Shown here piece after piece: positions 1-7,918 of a stretch of 41,376 bases of DNA. Made by a program: the position numbers and the translations under genes. The stretch is from assembly GCA_903842455.1 (NCBI GenBank), contig CAIMLX010000222.1, forward strand, positions 1 through 41,376, written 5' to 3'. The notes under the pieces are model-generated. The model saw only the letters and a program-made list of their open reading frames with translations, searched no databases and had not been told where the DNA came from. Origin of the DNA: an uncultured Hyphomicrobiales bacterium (lineage in GTDB: Bacteria > Pseudomonadota > Alphaproteobacteria > Rhizobiales > Devosiaceae). Every line of letters begins with the position of its first letter. Position 1 is the stretch's first letter.

Positions 1-117
1 GCTCGGGTCAGTGAGCTTGCGGTTGAGAGCATCGGCCAGCAACCGCACCCCATCTGCGTGGTTCGCCGTGCGCAGCAGCGGCAGGATTTCGGCCATGAGG
101 TGGGGCGTGGGCTTCAT
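1..117 (-). CDS. Partial unknown protein running off the left edge
   Basis: An open frame starts with ATG at 117 and stays open to base 1, giving 39 residues beginning MKPTPHLMAEILPLLRTA. The ATG follows directly on a TAA at 120-118. I do not recognise the family from this N-terminus, which looks helical and has no signal peptide. It begins 14 bases after the stop of the broken nuclease/NTPase gene, so it may belong to the same accessory block, or it may be the gene at a deletion junction. Start choice and reality of the gene both depend on sequence outside the window. Confidence 0.4.
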   Translation of the reverse strand, partial: MKPTPHLMAEILPLLRTANHADGVRLLADALNRKLTDPS

Positions 118-130
118 TTACGACTCTTCT

Positions 131-1168
131 TTAGGTGCATACCCGCGTTGCAGCAGGAAAGTGCGTATCGAGCAAAGCCTTCACCAAAGCAGACTTGCCG
201 GTCCCAGACTCTCCGTAGATCGCAATGCACGGCTTTTCTGCAATATGCGTCAGTAGCTCGTCGCATTCGGACCTAAAGTCGAGGCGTGCCCCTGAAGGCA
301 GAGCCGTTTGGACGAGGCTCTCCGTCTCCGCGCTCAGCGCCCGCAGGCGAAGCCAGCTCGGCTCGTGGTCCGGAAGGTCCCGTAGCGTGAAGCGGGAGCG
401 CAACCACCGTCTCAGAGCCGCCAAATCCAGCATACCGCTGCCCAGGCGCGTTTCCTTCGCGCGGCCGACGATCTCATCCCAAAGGTTCTTGGCGTCCTCC
501 GCAGTACTGCCCGCCAGAAGCGAGCGCGCAACGGCGAGAGCGTCGCCCTCGTCCTTCGAAGGCACTCGCTGGAAATCGAACGGCAAAACATCGATGCAGC
601 CGATGAGGCCAAGCACGTCGGGGTCCGTGACGGCTGTTACCGCCGCCGCCTTCAGGCTGTCGAAAATCCTCTTGTAGCGTGTATTAGCGTTGATCTGTGC
701 CAGGGCCAGAGCCGTATCGGCACCAGCCGAGAACTTCTTGATGTCGCTCCATGCACTCTGGAAAACGCTGTGTTCTCCTTGGGTGGCAAGCGCCAGGCGG
801 TCCGTCGACCTATCGAACGGACTGTCAGTTTTGGTCCAGAGTTGCCAAGCCTGCTCAGCAAACGATGTCGGCAGGCCATTTGCCGAAACCTGCACATTAC
901 CCTTGCACGAGACGGCAAGTCGCCGCGCCACTGCCTTGTCCTGCGCAGTCACGAGCAGGTCATCGATATCCCATAGCAGCGTGCCGGTCTGCATTTGGAG
1001 ACGCTGTACGTTGCCCTCAACCGGGAGGCTGCGCCCCGCAAATGACGACAATACAAAGTGCGCGGCTACGCGGTCCTCGAAGTCAAAGCCGGTCCCGGCG
1101 GTCGACCGTCTGGTAGGGGTTACCGCCTTTGTCTCAGCCTTTCGCTTCTTGGCCGAGGATTTTGGCAT
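131..1168 (-). pseudogene. Truncated PD-(D/E)XK-like nuclease / P-loop NTPase (defence-type)
   Basis: The 345-residue product has a basic leader, then a region resembling the Cap4/DUF4297-like (Mrr-superfamily) nuclease fold: FED at 30-32, WDIDD at 66-70 and SCK at 87-89 would supply the E, D and xK residues. A middle helical region follows, then a Walker A motif GESGTGKS at 319-326. Translation ends only 19 residues later, so Walker B, sensor and all downstream regions of an NTPase are missing. The other two minus-strand frames also reach stops between 131 and about 113, so no single frameshift restores the rest. Start ATG at 1168 is preferred because MPKSSAKKRK resembles a real N-terminus; an in-frame ATG at 1306 would add 46 low-complexity residues. 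Intact relatives with nuclease plus STAND-type NTPase are typical of anti-phage proteins. The loss is seen directly; the family call is inference. Confidence 0.6.
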
Positions 1169-1341
1169 CTGCGACTTTACCACGTTCGCGACCTGTGGAG
1201 CGCCTGATGAGGATTCTAACGGTGGATAGTTGCTGGATACCGGAGGCCCTGAGCAAATCCTAGATGCCGTCCATTTCGGCCCACATATTGTGGCACGAAC
1301 ACCCACGCCGATTGGTGGACCAACTGGTGGATTGGAAAATC

Positions 1342-1379
1342 AAAAAGCCGCCCAACCCATTGAGTTGGAACGGCTTTTT
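1342..1379 (-). terminator. Rho-independent terminator after tRNA-Leu
   Basis: A hairpin with arms AAAAAGCCG.CCAAC and GTTGG.CGGCTTTTT (minor internal mismatch) ends in a T tract on the minus strand. It begins about 9 bases past the CCA end of tRNA-Leu, so it should end that transcript before the broken nuclease gene. Confidence 0.8.
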
Positions 1380-1387
1380 GTACCCAA

Positions 1388-1472
1388 TGGTGCGGTCGAG
1401 AAGACTCGAACTTCCACATCTTGCGATACAGCGACCTCAACGCTGCGCGTCTACCAATTCCGCCACGACCGC
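1388..1472 (-). tRNA. tRNA-Leu (anticodon GAG)
   Basis: The 85-base minus-strand sequence folds as a class II tRNA. The acceptor stem pairs GCGGTCG (1472-1466) with CGACCGC (1398-1392), followed by discriminator A and an encoded CCA. The anticodon stem CAGCG/CGCTG encloses loop TTGAGGT with anticodon GAG, reading CUC/CUU leucine codons. A long variable arm and a TTCGAGT T-loop are present. The 3' end faces the accessory segment at 1-1300; tRNA 3' ends are common integration sites, but I see no repeated copy of this end in the window. Confidence 0.95.
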
Positions 1473-1579
1473 ACGCCAGTGGTAGGAGCCACACCGCGAA
1501 GCGGCGAAGCGAGGCAGCGTGTAGCAACGGGCTTCGGGCGGCGCAAGCACAAAGATGCGCACTGGCCCGTTGTGGAAAC

Positions 1580-1813
1580 TCAGGCGGGGCGACGGACCTT
1601 CTCGGTGATCTCGACGCTAAGGTGGCCATCCTCGACCTTCACCTCGCAGCGCGCCACCAGCGTGTTGTTGGCGTAGACGCGCAACGGGTCGTTCTCGGAA
1701 GTGTCGAGTTCGATCACGGCGCCGCGGCCCATGCGCAGCAGGTGGTGGATCGGCATCTTCGCCGCTCCCAACTCCACCGTGATATCGACTTCAATATTGT
1801 CTAGAGTCTTCAT
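1580..1813 (-). CDS. Short FliN/SpoA-domain protein (flagellar motor switch type)
   Basis: The 77-residue product is essentially one surface-presentation-of-antigens (SpoA/FliMN C-terminal) domain: VDITVELGAAKMPI, then a hydrophobic helix, then G-GAVIELD, VYANNTLVARCEV and a final VEITE strand. This is the core of FliN, which sits in the flagellar C-ring and helps set rotation direction, though the N-terminal part of classic FliN is absent. An upstream in-frame ATG at 1870 would add 19 residues that do not match the domain, so 1813 is preferred; neither start has a strong ribosome binding site. No other flagellar genes are nearby, so a role in the motor is inferred from the fold only. It is divergent from lipB. 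Confidence 0.75.
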   Translation of the reverse strand: MKTLDNIEVDITVELGAAKMPIHHLLRMGRGAVIELDTSENDPLRVYANNTLVARCEVKVEDGHLSVEITEKVRRPA

Positions 1814-1885
1814 ACATAGACCACGAACGAACTGGCCCGGCTGAATCAGCCGACGCCCCCAAACTGACATTGAGCATCGGCCGCC

Positions 1886-2632
1886 ATGCTTACCGAAGCG
1901 TTAACGACTGACCCGATTTGCGACACCGGCACCAAGCTGTGGCGCGCGGACGGGGTGCCGGTGGAGTGGCGGATCTCCGATGCACTCGTCCCCTACCCCG
2001 AAGCGCTCGATGCGATGAAGGCGCGCGCCGCGGCGATTGCTGCCGGCGAGGCGGGCGAGCAGGTGTGGCTGCTGGAGCATCCGCCGCTCTATACGGCGGG
2101 CACGTCGGCGGTGGCCGGGGACCTGCTGGCGCCGGACCGGTTCCCGGTCTACGACGCCGGGCGCGGGGGGCAGTACACCTACCACGGGCCCGGGCAGCGG
2201 GTGGTCTACTTCATGCTCGACCTGAGGCAGCGCGGGCGCGACGTGCGCTGCCTGGTGCAGGGGCTCGAGGGGCTGGTGATCGACACGCTGGCGGCTTTCA
2301 ACATCCGCGGCGAGCGGATCGACGGGCGGATCGGGGTATGGGTCCGGCGGCCCGACAAGGGGCCGGGGCGCGCCGACAAGGTGGCGGCGATCGGCGTGCG
2401 GGTGAGCCGCTGGGTGAGCTTCCACGGCATCGCGATCAACGTGCATCCGGCGCTCGACCACTTTGCCGGCATCGTGCCGTGCGGGATTTCCGACCAGGGC
2501 GTGACGAGCTTCGAGGAACTCGGGCAGCTCGCCTCGATGGCCGAAGTGGACATGGCGCTGCGCTCGGCGTTCGAGCGGCGCTTCGGGCCGACGGTGATGG
2601 CGAAGCCGGAAGGCCTTGTAAGCGCGGCGTGA
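1886..2632 (+). CDS. lipB: Octanoyltransferase LipB
   Basis: LipB moves the octanoyl group from octanoyl-ACP to the lipoyl domains of 2-oxoacid dehydrogenases and glycine cleavage H protein, the first step of endogenous lipoate synthesis in the cytosol. The 248-residue product has the signature [13 protein letters not shown] at 92-104, the catalytic lysine at K165 ([10 protein letters not shown]), and the acyl-thioester cysteine at C199 (GIVPCGI). A short insertion rich in R, P, K and G precedes the lysine (about 153-163). The ATG at 1886 gives a normal family length. It is divergent from the FliN-like gene and is followed 61 bases later by the DUF4282 gene. Confidence 0.96.
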   Translation: MLTEALTTDPICDTGTKLWRADGVPVEWRISDALVPYPEALDAMKARAAAIAAGEAGEQVWLLEHPPLYTAGTSAVAGDLLAPDRFPVYDAGRGGQYTYHGPGQRVVYFMLDLRQRGRDVRCLVQGLEGLVIDTLAAFNIRGERIDGRIGVWVRRPDKGPGRADKVAAIGVRVSRWVSFHGIAINVHPALDHFAGIVPCGISDQGVTSFEELGQLASMAEVDMALRSAFERRFGPTVMAKPEGLVSAA

Positions 2633-2693
2633 GCACCGCATTTTCTGGACTGAGACGATTCCTGCCATACTGCCAGCACAGGGGCCCCCGGCC

Positions 2694-3161
2694 ATGACGC
2701 TCGATGACCTGAAAAAGATCTTTCTCTCGCCGACGCTGTTCCGGCTGGAGACGATCCTGTCGCCCAAGCTGGTGCCGGTGCTCTACGGCGTGGGCATGTT
2801 CGCCCTGCTGCTGTGGGCGGTGGGCCACCTGTTCGCAACCTTTGGCCGCACCTTCGGCGACGGACTGTGGGGGCTGCTGGAGATCGGCGTCTACGGTGCC
2901 TTCGGGCTGATCGTACTGCGGGTGATCTGCGAGGTGCTGCTGGTGTTCTTCAAGGCCAACGAGGCCGCGACCCGCACGGTGGCGGTATCGCGGCTTTCGG
3001 GTTCGCTCATGGATGAAGTGCGTGACGCCATCCACGATATTGCGGTGGAGGCCGACGACTACACCGAGACTGAGGTGGAGGACGAAATCTCACCTTCGCC
3101 CCGCCGCACCGCCCGGCGGGCACCGGTGGTTCCTTCCGCGCCGGACAAGCCGGACATCTGA
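2694..3161 (+). CDS. DUF4282 membrane protein
   Basis: The 155-residue product starts with the DUF4282 pattern (LKKIFLSPTLFRLETILSPK), followed by two hydrophobic segments at about 27-49 and 61-86, the second running into FFKANEA, as in this family. The C-terminal third is polar and charged, with an acidic stretch (TETEVEDE) and a Pro/Arg-rich tail, probably cytoplasmic and disordered. Function of the family is not established. The gene may be cotranscribed with lipB and is closed by a clear terminator at 3167. Confidence 0.8.
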   Translation: MTLDDLKKIFLSPTLFRLETILSPKLVPVLYGVGMFALLLWAVGHLFATFGRTFGDGLWGLLEIGVYGAFGLIVLRVICEVLLVFFKANEAATRTVAVSRLSGSLMDEVRDAIHDIAVEADDYTETEVEDEISPSPRRTARRAPVVPSAPDKPDI

Positions 3162-3166
3162 AACGA

Positions 3167-3192
3167 AAAGGCCGCCCGGAAAGGCGGCCTTT
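3167..3192 (+). terminator. Terminator after the DUF4282 gene
   Basis: Perfect 10-bp stem AAAGGCCGCC/GGCGGCCTTT with a 6-base loop, followed by TCCATTTT. It begins 5 bases after the DUF4282 stop and is symmetrical enough to work also for the converging DoxX gene, which ends at 3222. Confidence 0.85.
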
Positions 3193-3221
3193 CCATTTTG
3201 AACGGGCCCACGTCCCGACGG

Positions 3222-3623
3222 TCAGACGGCCTTGCCGCGTGCCGCGTCCACGCTCCACGGCCCTGGGCCGGCGAAGACGAGGTAGAGGAACACAAAGCAG
3301 AACAGGATTGCGGCGTCGCCACCATTGTTGACCGGGTAGAGGCTGGCCGGAGCATGCGCCATCCAGTAGGCCACGGCCATCATGCCCGACAGCACGAAGG
3401 CGACTGGCCGGGTGAAGATGCCCACGAGCACCGCGAGGCCGCCAAAAACTTCAAGGAAGCCGGCGAGCCCCATCAGCGAGACATACTCAACCGGCCCCGG
3501 CATCTGGCCAGCGGGAAAGGCAAACAGCTTCTGCGTGCCGTGCGCGATGAAGAGCAGCGCCGTGACAATGCGTAGGACAGATAGTGCCTGTGGCCGATAC
3601 CGGCTGATGGAGTCGAAATTCAT
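3222..3623 (-). CDS. DoxX family membrane protein
   Basis: The 133-residue product has four hydrophobic segments and the DoxX family hallmarks: an N-terminal SVLRIVTALLFIAHGTQK helix, G(L)AGFLEVFGGLAVLVG in the middle, and a third and fourth helix around VAYWMAHAP and AILFCFVFLYLVFAGPG. DoxX proteins are small inner-membrane proteins tied to redox or quinone metabolism in some organisms; the precise role here is unknown. ATG at 3623 has GGAAAG upstream at good spacing. The same frame stays open far upstream, but that part is antisense to rimO and is not coding. It is divergent from rimO and convergent with the DUF4282 gene. Confidence 0.88.
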   Translation of the reverse strand: MNFDSISRYRPQALSVLRIVTALLFIAHGTQKLFAFPAGQMPGPVEYVSLMGLAGFLEVFGGLAVLVGIFTRPVAFVLSGMMAVAYWMAHAPASLYPVNNGGDAAILFCFVFLYLVFAGPGPWSVDAARGKAV

Positions 3624-3812
3624 GGTCTGGCTTTCCGTTGACGCCTCGGAAGTTGGGCGCGAAAAAACCAGAGCCTGACTCTCAGGTTTCCAGTCAAATG
3701 AACGTTCGGTAACCTGACTTAATCGTGAGATTGCGTGATCAGGGCTGGCCTGCTTCCATCGCAAGGCACCGATCATTGCTTTTTCTGCCGATTGGCGTAT
3801 AGGCACGCCCCC

Positions 3813-5174
3813 ATGACCCAAGCCCCGAAAATCGGCCTCGTCAGCCTCGGCTGCCCCAAGGCACTCGTCGACAGCGAACGCATCATGACGACGCTCCGCT
3901 CGCAGGGCTACGCGTTCTCGCGCGACTATGCCGGCGCGGACATCGTGCTGGTGAACACCTGCGGTTTCCTCGACAGCGCCAAGAAGGAAAGCCTCGAGGC
4001 GATCGGCGAGGCCGTTGGCGCCAATGGCCGGGTGATCGTCACCGGGTGCCTCGGCGTCGAAGAGCAGATGATCCGCGACACGCATCCCAGCGTGCTGGCC
4101 GTCACCGGCCCGCACCAGTACGAGGACGTGGTCAACGCGGTGAACCTGCATCTGCCGCCGGTGCCCAACAAGTTCATCGACCTGGTGCCGGAGGCCGGCC
4201 TCAAGCTGACGCCGCGCCACTACGCCTACATGAAGATTTCCGAGGGCTGCAACAACCGCTGCACCTTCTGCATCATCCCGCAGATCCGCGGCGACCTGGT
4301 GTCGCGCCCGATCGCTTCGGTGCTGTACGAGGCGGAGCGGCTGGTGGCGACGGGCGTCAAGGAGATCATGGTGATCTCCCAGGACACCTCCGCCTACGGC
4401 GTCGATACGAAGTACGCGACGAGCAAGTTCCGTGGCCGCGACGTGGAAGCCCGCTTCCAGACGCTGGCCGAGGAGCTGGGCAAGATGGACGTGTGGACCC
4501 GCCTCCACTACGTCTACCCCTACCCCCACGTCGACAGCGTCATCCCGCTGATGGCCGAGGGCAAGATCCTCCCCTACCTCGACATTCCGTTCCAGCACGC
4601 CTCGCCGTCGGTACTCAAGCTGATGCGCCGCCCGGCCAACCAGGTGAAGACACTCGACCGGATCAAGGCCTGGCGCGCGATTGCACCCGACCTCGCCATC
4701 CGCTCCAACTTCATCGTTGGCTTCCCCGGCGAGACCGAGGAGGACTTCGAGTTCCTGCTCGACTGGCTGGAAGAGGCAGAGATCGACCGCATCGGCTGCT
4801 TCGAATACGAGCCGGTGACCGGCGCCCCTGCCAACGATATCGAGGGCATCGTCCCCGATGAAGTGAAGCGCGACCGCTACGAGCGGCTGATGGAAGTGGC
4901 GCAGGACATCTCGGCGCATGTGCTGAGCAAGAAGGTCGGCCGGACCATCGACGTGCTGGTCGACGACGTGCAGCCGGAGATGGGCCGCGCGGTCGGGCGC
5001 TCCAAGTGGGACGCGCCGGAGATCGACGGTTCGGTAATCATCCACGAAGCCGAAGGCATCAAGGTTGGCGACATGGTGTCGGTGACGGTAACGGACAGCG
5101 ACGAATACGACCTGTTCGGCGTGCCGGCGGCGGTTGCGGCGCGCGCCGAGCTGGAAATTAAAGCGGTGGTCTGA
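3813..5174 (+). CDS. rimO: Ribosomal protein uS12 methylthiotransferase RimO
   Basis: RimO is a radical-SAM enzyme that adds a methylthio group to a conserved aspartate of ribosomal protein uS12. The 453-residue product has the N-terminal UPF0004 cluster ligands C14 ([11 protein letters not shown]), C50 (NTCGF) and C79 (TGCLG), the radical-SAM motif C146-x3-C150-x2-C153 (GCNNRCTFC), and a C-terminal TRAM domain (about 380-445). [10 protein letters not shown] is the RimO rather than MiaB version of the first motif. The start is set at ATG 3813 ([15 protein letters not shown]); the frame is open 26 codons further upstream but that part has no family match. It is followed by a palindromic repeat and the convergent queA. 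Confidence 0.97.
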   Translation: MTQAPKIGLVSLGCPKALVDSERIMTTLRSQGYAFSRDYAGADIVLVNTCGFLDSAKKESLEAIGEAVGANGRVIVTGCLGVEEQMIRDTHPSVLAVTGPHQYEDVVNAVNLHLPPVPNKFIDLVPEAGLKLTPRHYAYMKISEGCNNRCTFCIIPQIRGDLVSRPIASVLYEAERLVATGVKEIMVISQDTSAYGVDTKYATSKFRGRDVEARFQTLAEELGKMDVWTRLHYVYPYPHVDSVIPLMAEGKILPYLDIPFQHASPSVLKLMRRPANQVKTLDRIKAWRAIAPDLAIRSNFIVGFPGETEEDFEFLLDWLEEAEIDRIGCFEYEPVTGAPANDIEGIVPDEVKRDRYERLMEVAQDISAHVLSKKVGRTIDVLVDDVQPEMGRAVGRSKWDAPEIDGSVIIHEAEGIKVGDMVSVTVTDSDEYDLFGVPAAVAARAELEIKAVV

Positions 5175-5205
5175 GGACGGCACCAATGCAGGACCGCCAC
5201 CTGGG

Positions 5206-5305
5206 TGTCATCCCGGCGAAAGCCGGGATCCAGCCTGAGGGGTAGCTGCACCGTCACTGTCGCGAAGAGCGCTCAGGATAGGCCCCGGCTTTCGCCGGGG
5301 TGACA
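5206..5305. repeat. Palindromic intergenic repeat (MITE- or REP-like)
   Basis: The two ends are near-inverted copies: TGTCATCCCGGCGAAAGCCG at 5206 and, on the other strand, TGTCACCCCGGCGAAAGCCG from 5305. Each arm is itself a hairpin (TCCCGGC-GAAA-GCCGGGA at 5211-5228; CCCCGGC/GCCGGGG at 5283-5300). About 50 unrelated bases lie between. The element fills the gap between the convergent rimO and queA genes and could act as a bidirectional terminator. Repeats of this sequence type are common in rhizobial and related genomes; I see only this copy here. Confidence 0.8.
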
Positions 5306-5348
5306 GTGGGTGTTGGGCGCAAGCGGTCCTAAGCCACCGCTGCGTACC

Positions 5349-6401
5349 CTACTCCGCCCGAAACAGCAGCGACGAGTCCCCGTACGAGTAGAACCGGTAG
5401 CCGTCGGCGATGGCGTGGCGGTAGGCGGCGTGCATCGTCTCGAAGCCGGCGAAGGCGCTGACCAGCATGAACAGGGTCGAGCGTGGCAGGTGGAAGTTGG
5501 TCATCAGCAGGTCGACGGCGTTGAAGCGGTAGCCGGGGGTGATGAAAATGTCGGTGTCGCCGGTGAACGGCTTCAGCGTGCCGTCGCGCGAGGCGGTTTC
5601 GAGCAGGCGCAGGCTGGTGGTGCCGACGGCGACGAGGCGTCCACCCTTGGCCTTGGCAGCAAGGATGCGGTCCACGACGTCGGCGGGCAGTTCGCCCCAC
5701 TCGGCGTGCATGTTGTGGTCGGCAGTGTCGTCGGCCTTGACCGGCAGGAAGGTCCCTGCCCCGACATGCAGTGTGACGCGCTCGATGCTGACTCCGAGCG
5801 CCGTCAATTCAGCCAGCAGCTCGGGGGTGAAGTGTAGCCCGGCGGTGGGGGCGGCGACGGCGCCGTCCTTCTGCGCATAGACCGTCTGGTAGTCCGACTT
5901 GTCGCGCTCCTCCAGCCCGCGCTTCAGCCCGATATAGGGCGGCAGCGGCATGGCGCCGTGGGCCTTGATGATCTCGTCGAGTTCGGCACCCGACAGCTCG
6001 AACCGCAGCGTCACTTCGCCGGCATCAGCCTTGTCGGCAACCGTGGCGATGATGCTGCCATCGTCGCCCAGTTCCAGGCGATCACCCGGTTCAAGCTTCT
6101 TGGCCGGCCGTGCGAAGGCTTTCCAGCTATTGGCATCGACGCGCTTGTGCAGGTTGAAGCTGACGCCCGCCCAGAGCTCGCCGCGAATGCGCGAACCCGT
6201 CAGCTCAGCTGGCAGCACGCGCGTGTCGTTGACCACCAGCACGTCGCCGGGTCGCAGGATGGTCAGCAGGTCGCGGACATGGCCATCGACCATCGGTTCG
6301 CCCTGTCGGACGACGAGCATGCGGGCGCTGTCGCGCGGCTCGACCGGATGGAGCGCGATGTTCTCGGCCGGGAGGTCGAAATCGAAGGCGTCGACTTTCA
6401 C
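5349..6401 (-). CDS. queA: tRNA preQ1(34) S-adenosylmethionine ribosyltransferase-isomerase QueA
   Basis: QueA transfers and rearranges the ribosyl group of S-adenosylmethionine onto preQ1 at the wobble base of tRNAs with GUN anticodons, giving epoxyqueuosine. The 350-residue product covers the whole family: N-terminal [21 protein letters not shown] at about 56-66, YQTVYA and APTAGLHFT at about 173-195, HVGAGTF, and the C-terminal [17 protein letters not shown] and [10 protein letters not shown]. It is the last gene of a minus-strand operon with coaD and two cyclophilins, 16 bases after the preceding small secreted protein. In many rhizobia tgt follows; here a repeat follows and no tgt is in the window. 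Confidence 0.97.
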   Translation of the reverse strand: MKVDAFDFDLPAENIALHPVEPRDSARMLVVRQGEPMVDGHVRDLLTILRPGDVLVVNDTRVLPAELTGSRIRGELWAGVSFNLHKRVDANSWKAFARPAKKLEPGDRLELGDDGSIIATVADKADAGEVTLRFELSGAELDEIIKAHGAMPLPPYIGLKRGLEERDKSDYQTVYAQKDGAVAAPTAGLHFTPELLAELTALGVSIERVTLHVGAGTFLPVKADDTADHNMHAEWGELPADVVDRILAAKAKGGRLVAVGTTSLRLLETASRDGTLKPFTGDTDIFITPGYRFNAVDLLMTNFHLPRSTLFMLVSAFAGFETMHAAYRHAIADGYRFYSYGDSSLLFRAE

Positions 6402-6417
6402 TGGACGCTACCTACGA

Positions 6418-6825
6418 TCAGGGGCCGGAACAGGACACGGCCCAGGCGCCGAAGCCCGGAAGGCGGAGCGTGCCGCCCTGGACGAAGCTGTCGCCTTCGC
6501 CGGACTTGAATAGGCGGAGTTGGGCCACAAGGCTGACCATATCGGGCGTGTAGGCATCGACCAGCACTGTGTCAGGAGTGGCGAAGGCCTGGCCGACGGC
6601 GACCGGATCGCCCGGGCCGTAGACCACATCGCTGGCCCAGACCTTGTCGCCGACCGAGATGTTGAGGCCGACGATCGACAGGGCGTCGAGCGAGCCGGCG
6701 AGGTAGGAGAACGACGCGGCACCGGCCGCGTCGGCGCAATTGACCCACTCCGTCGCGAGCGACGGGGTGGCAAGGCTGCAGAGGCCGCCGCAAATGACAG
6801 CAGCGAGTGCAGCCTGCCGGATCAT
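6418..6825 (-). CDS. Small secreted protein of unknown function
   Basis: The 135-residue product has a clear signal peptide (MIRQAALAAVICGGLCSLA...SLATEW, probable cleavage after residue 25) and two cysteines, C30 and near the C-terminus (AVSCSGP), that could form a disulfide in the periplasm. The mature part looks beta-rich (ISVGDKVWASDVVYGPGDP, VLVDAYTPDMVSLVAQLRLF). I do not recognise a domain. The ATG at 6825 overlaps the stop of the upstream cyclophilin gene by ATGA, so translation is probably coupled; it then runs into queA after 16 bases. Its place in the operon suggests an envelope role, but that is only context. Confidence 0.75.
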   Translation of the reverse strand: MIRQAALAAVICGGLCSLATPSLATEWVNCADAAGAASFSYLAGSLDALSIVGLNISVGDKVWASDVVYGPGDPVAVGQAFATPDTVLVDAYTPDMVSLVAQLRLFKSGEGDSFVQGGTLRLPGFGAWAVSCSGP

Positions 6826-7328
6826 TCGGCGATGTCCGCCGCGACCTTGACCGACGTCATCGAGTCGGGATCGCGCACGGGCTCGCCGCGCTTGATCAGA
6901 TCGACATTGTCCATGCCCTCGATCACCTTGCCCCACACCGTGTACTGGCGATCGAGGAACTTGGCGTCGCCGAAGACGATGAAGAACTGGCTGTTGGCGC
7001 TGTTGGGGTCCTGCGAGCGGGCCATCGACACGACGCCGCGGGTGTGCGGCTCGGCGTTGAATTCCTGCTTCAGGTTGGGGTAGCTCGAGCCGCCCATGCC
7101 GGCGCGCGAGGTCTCGCCCTTGGCCGCATTGCCGAACTTCACGTCGCCGGTCTGCGCCATGAAACCGTCGATCACGCGGTGAAACACCACGCCATCATAC
7201 TGGCCTTCGCGGGCCAGCTTCTTGATGTGCTCGACATGGTTCGGCGCGAGGTCGGGCCGCATCTCGATGACGACCTTGCCCTTCGTGGTTTCGATGACGA
7301 GGGTGTTTTCCGGGTCCTTGTAGGCCAT
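6822..7328 (-). CDS. Cytosolic cyclophilin-type peptidyl-prolyl isomerase
   Basis: Cyclophilins catalyse cis-trans isomerisation of proline peptide bonds. The 168-residue product has no signal peptide and carries the bacterial cyclophilin signature: VVFHRVIDGFMAQTGD at about 48-63, RAGMGGSSYP, GVVSMARSQDPNSANSQFFI at about 98-118, and YTVWGKVIEGMD. The FHR arginine and the QFF core of the active site are kept. It starts 11 bases after the periplasmic paralogue and ends with an ATGA overlap with the small secreted protein. The two cyclophilins are tandem paralogues sent to different compartments. Confidence 0.95.
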   Translation of the reverse strand: MAYKDPENTLVIETTKGKVVIEMRPDLAPNHVEHIKKLAREGQYDGVVFHRVIDGFMAQTGDVKFGNAAKGETSRAGMGGSSYPNLKQEFNAEPHTRGVVSMARSQDPNSANSQFFIVFGDAKFLDRQYTVWGKVIEGMDNVDLIKRGEPVRDPDSMTSVKVAADIAE

Positions 7329-7339
7329 GGGGGCTATCC

Positions 7340-7918
7340 TTATTCGTACGTGATGGTGGCGGAGATGATCTTGTCGGGGTCGGCTACCGGCCGGTCGCCC
7401 GCGCCCTTCTTGATCTTGTCGACGGCTTCCATGCCTGACACGACGCGGCCCCAGATGGTGTACTGGCCGTTCAGGTGCGGCGCGGGCGCGAACATGAGGA
7501 AGAACTGCGAGTTGGCGCTGTTCGGGTCGGCGGTCCGCGCTGCAGCGACGATGCCGCGATCGAACGCGATGGTATCGGTGAACTCGGCCGGCAGGTCAGG
7601 CAGGCTGGAACCGCCGGTGCCGGTGCCGGTGGGATCACCGCCCTGCGCCATGAAGCCGTCGATCACCCGGTGAAAGACGATGCCGTTGTAGAAGCCCTGG
7701 TTGGTCAGTTCGATGACGCGGGCGACGTGCTGGGGCGCGACCTCGGGCAGCAGCTCGATATCGACGGTGCCGTCCTTGAGTTCGAGGATCCAGTGCGGCT
7801 TGCCGGTATCCTGGGCCATGGAGGCCTGCGGGGCGGCGATGGACATGGCGAAGAACGCGGCAAGGCCAGCGATCAGAATGCCGAGGATGACCCCGGCGCG
7901 CTTGAGAGAACCGTTCAT
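7340..7918 (-). CDS. Periplasmic cyclophilin-type peptidyl-prolyl isomerase
   Basis: The 192-residue product has an N-terminal hydrophobic signal (GVILGILIAGLAAFFAMSIA, then PQASMAQD, probable cleavage near residue 36), followed by a full cyclophilin domain: IVFHRVIDGFMAQGGDPTGTGTGGSS-type signature, GIVAAARTADPNSANSQFF, and YTIWGRVVSGME. It should help fold exported proteins. The ATG overlaps the stop of coaD by four bases (ATGA), so it is translationally coupled to coaD. The signal peptide is what mainly separates it from the downstream cytosolic copy. Confidence 0.95.
   Translation of the reverse strand: MNGSLKRAGVILGILIAGLAAFFAMSIAAPQASMAQDTGKPHWILELKDGTVDIELLPEVAPQHVARVIELTNQGFYNGIVFHRVIDGFMAQGGDPTGTGTGGSSLPDLPAEFTDTIAFDRGIVAAARTADPNSANSQFFLMFAPAPHLNGQYTIWGRVVSGMEAVDKIKKGAGDRPVADPDKIISATITYE

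Noticed and set aside
1-1387. Direct repeat of the tRNA-Leu 3' end as an attachment site
   Set aside because: I looked for a second copy of the tRNA end in this stretch and found only short chance matches such as GCGGTC.
3624-3812. Divergent promoter pair between DoxX and rimO
   Set aside because: The gap surely holds promoters, but I could not pick -35/-10 pairs with reasonable spacing and will not guess.
3624-5186. Long minus-strand open frame antisense to rimO, continuous with DoxX
   Set aside because: Only the last 133 residues (3222-3623) match a protein family; the rest is the GC-rich shadow of rimO with His/Arg/Asp-rich composition.
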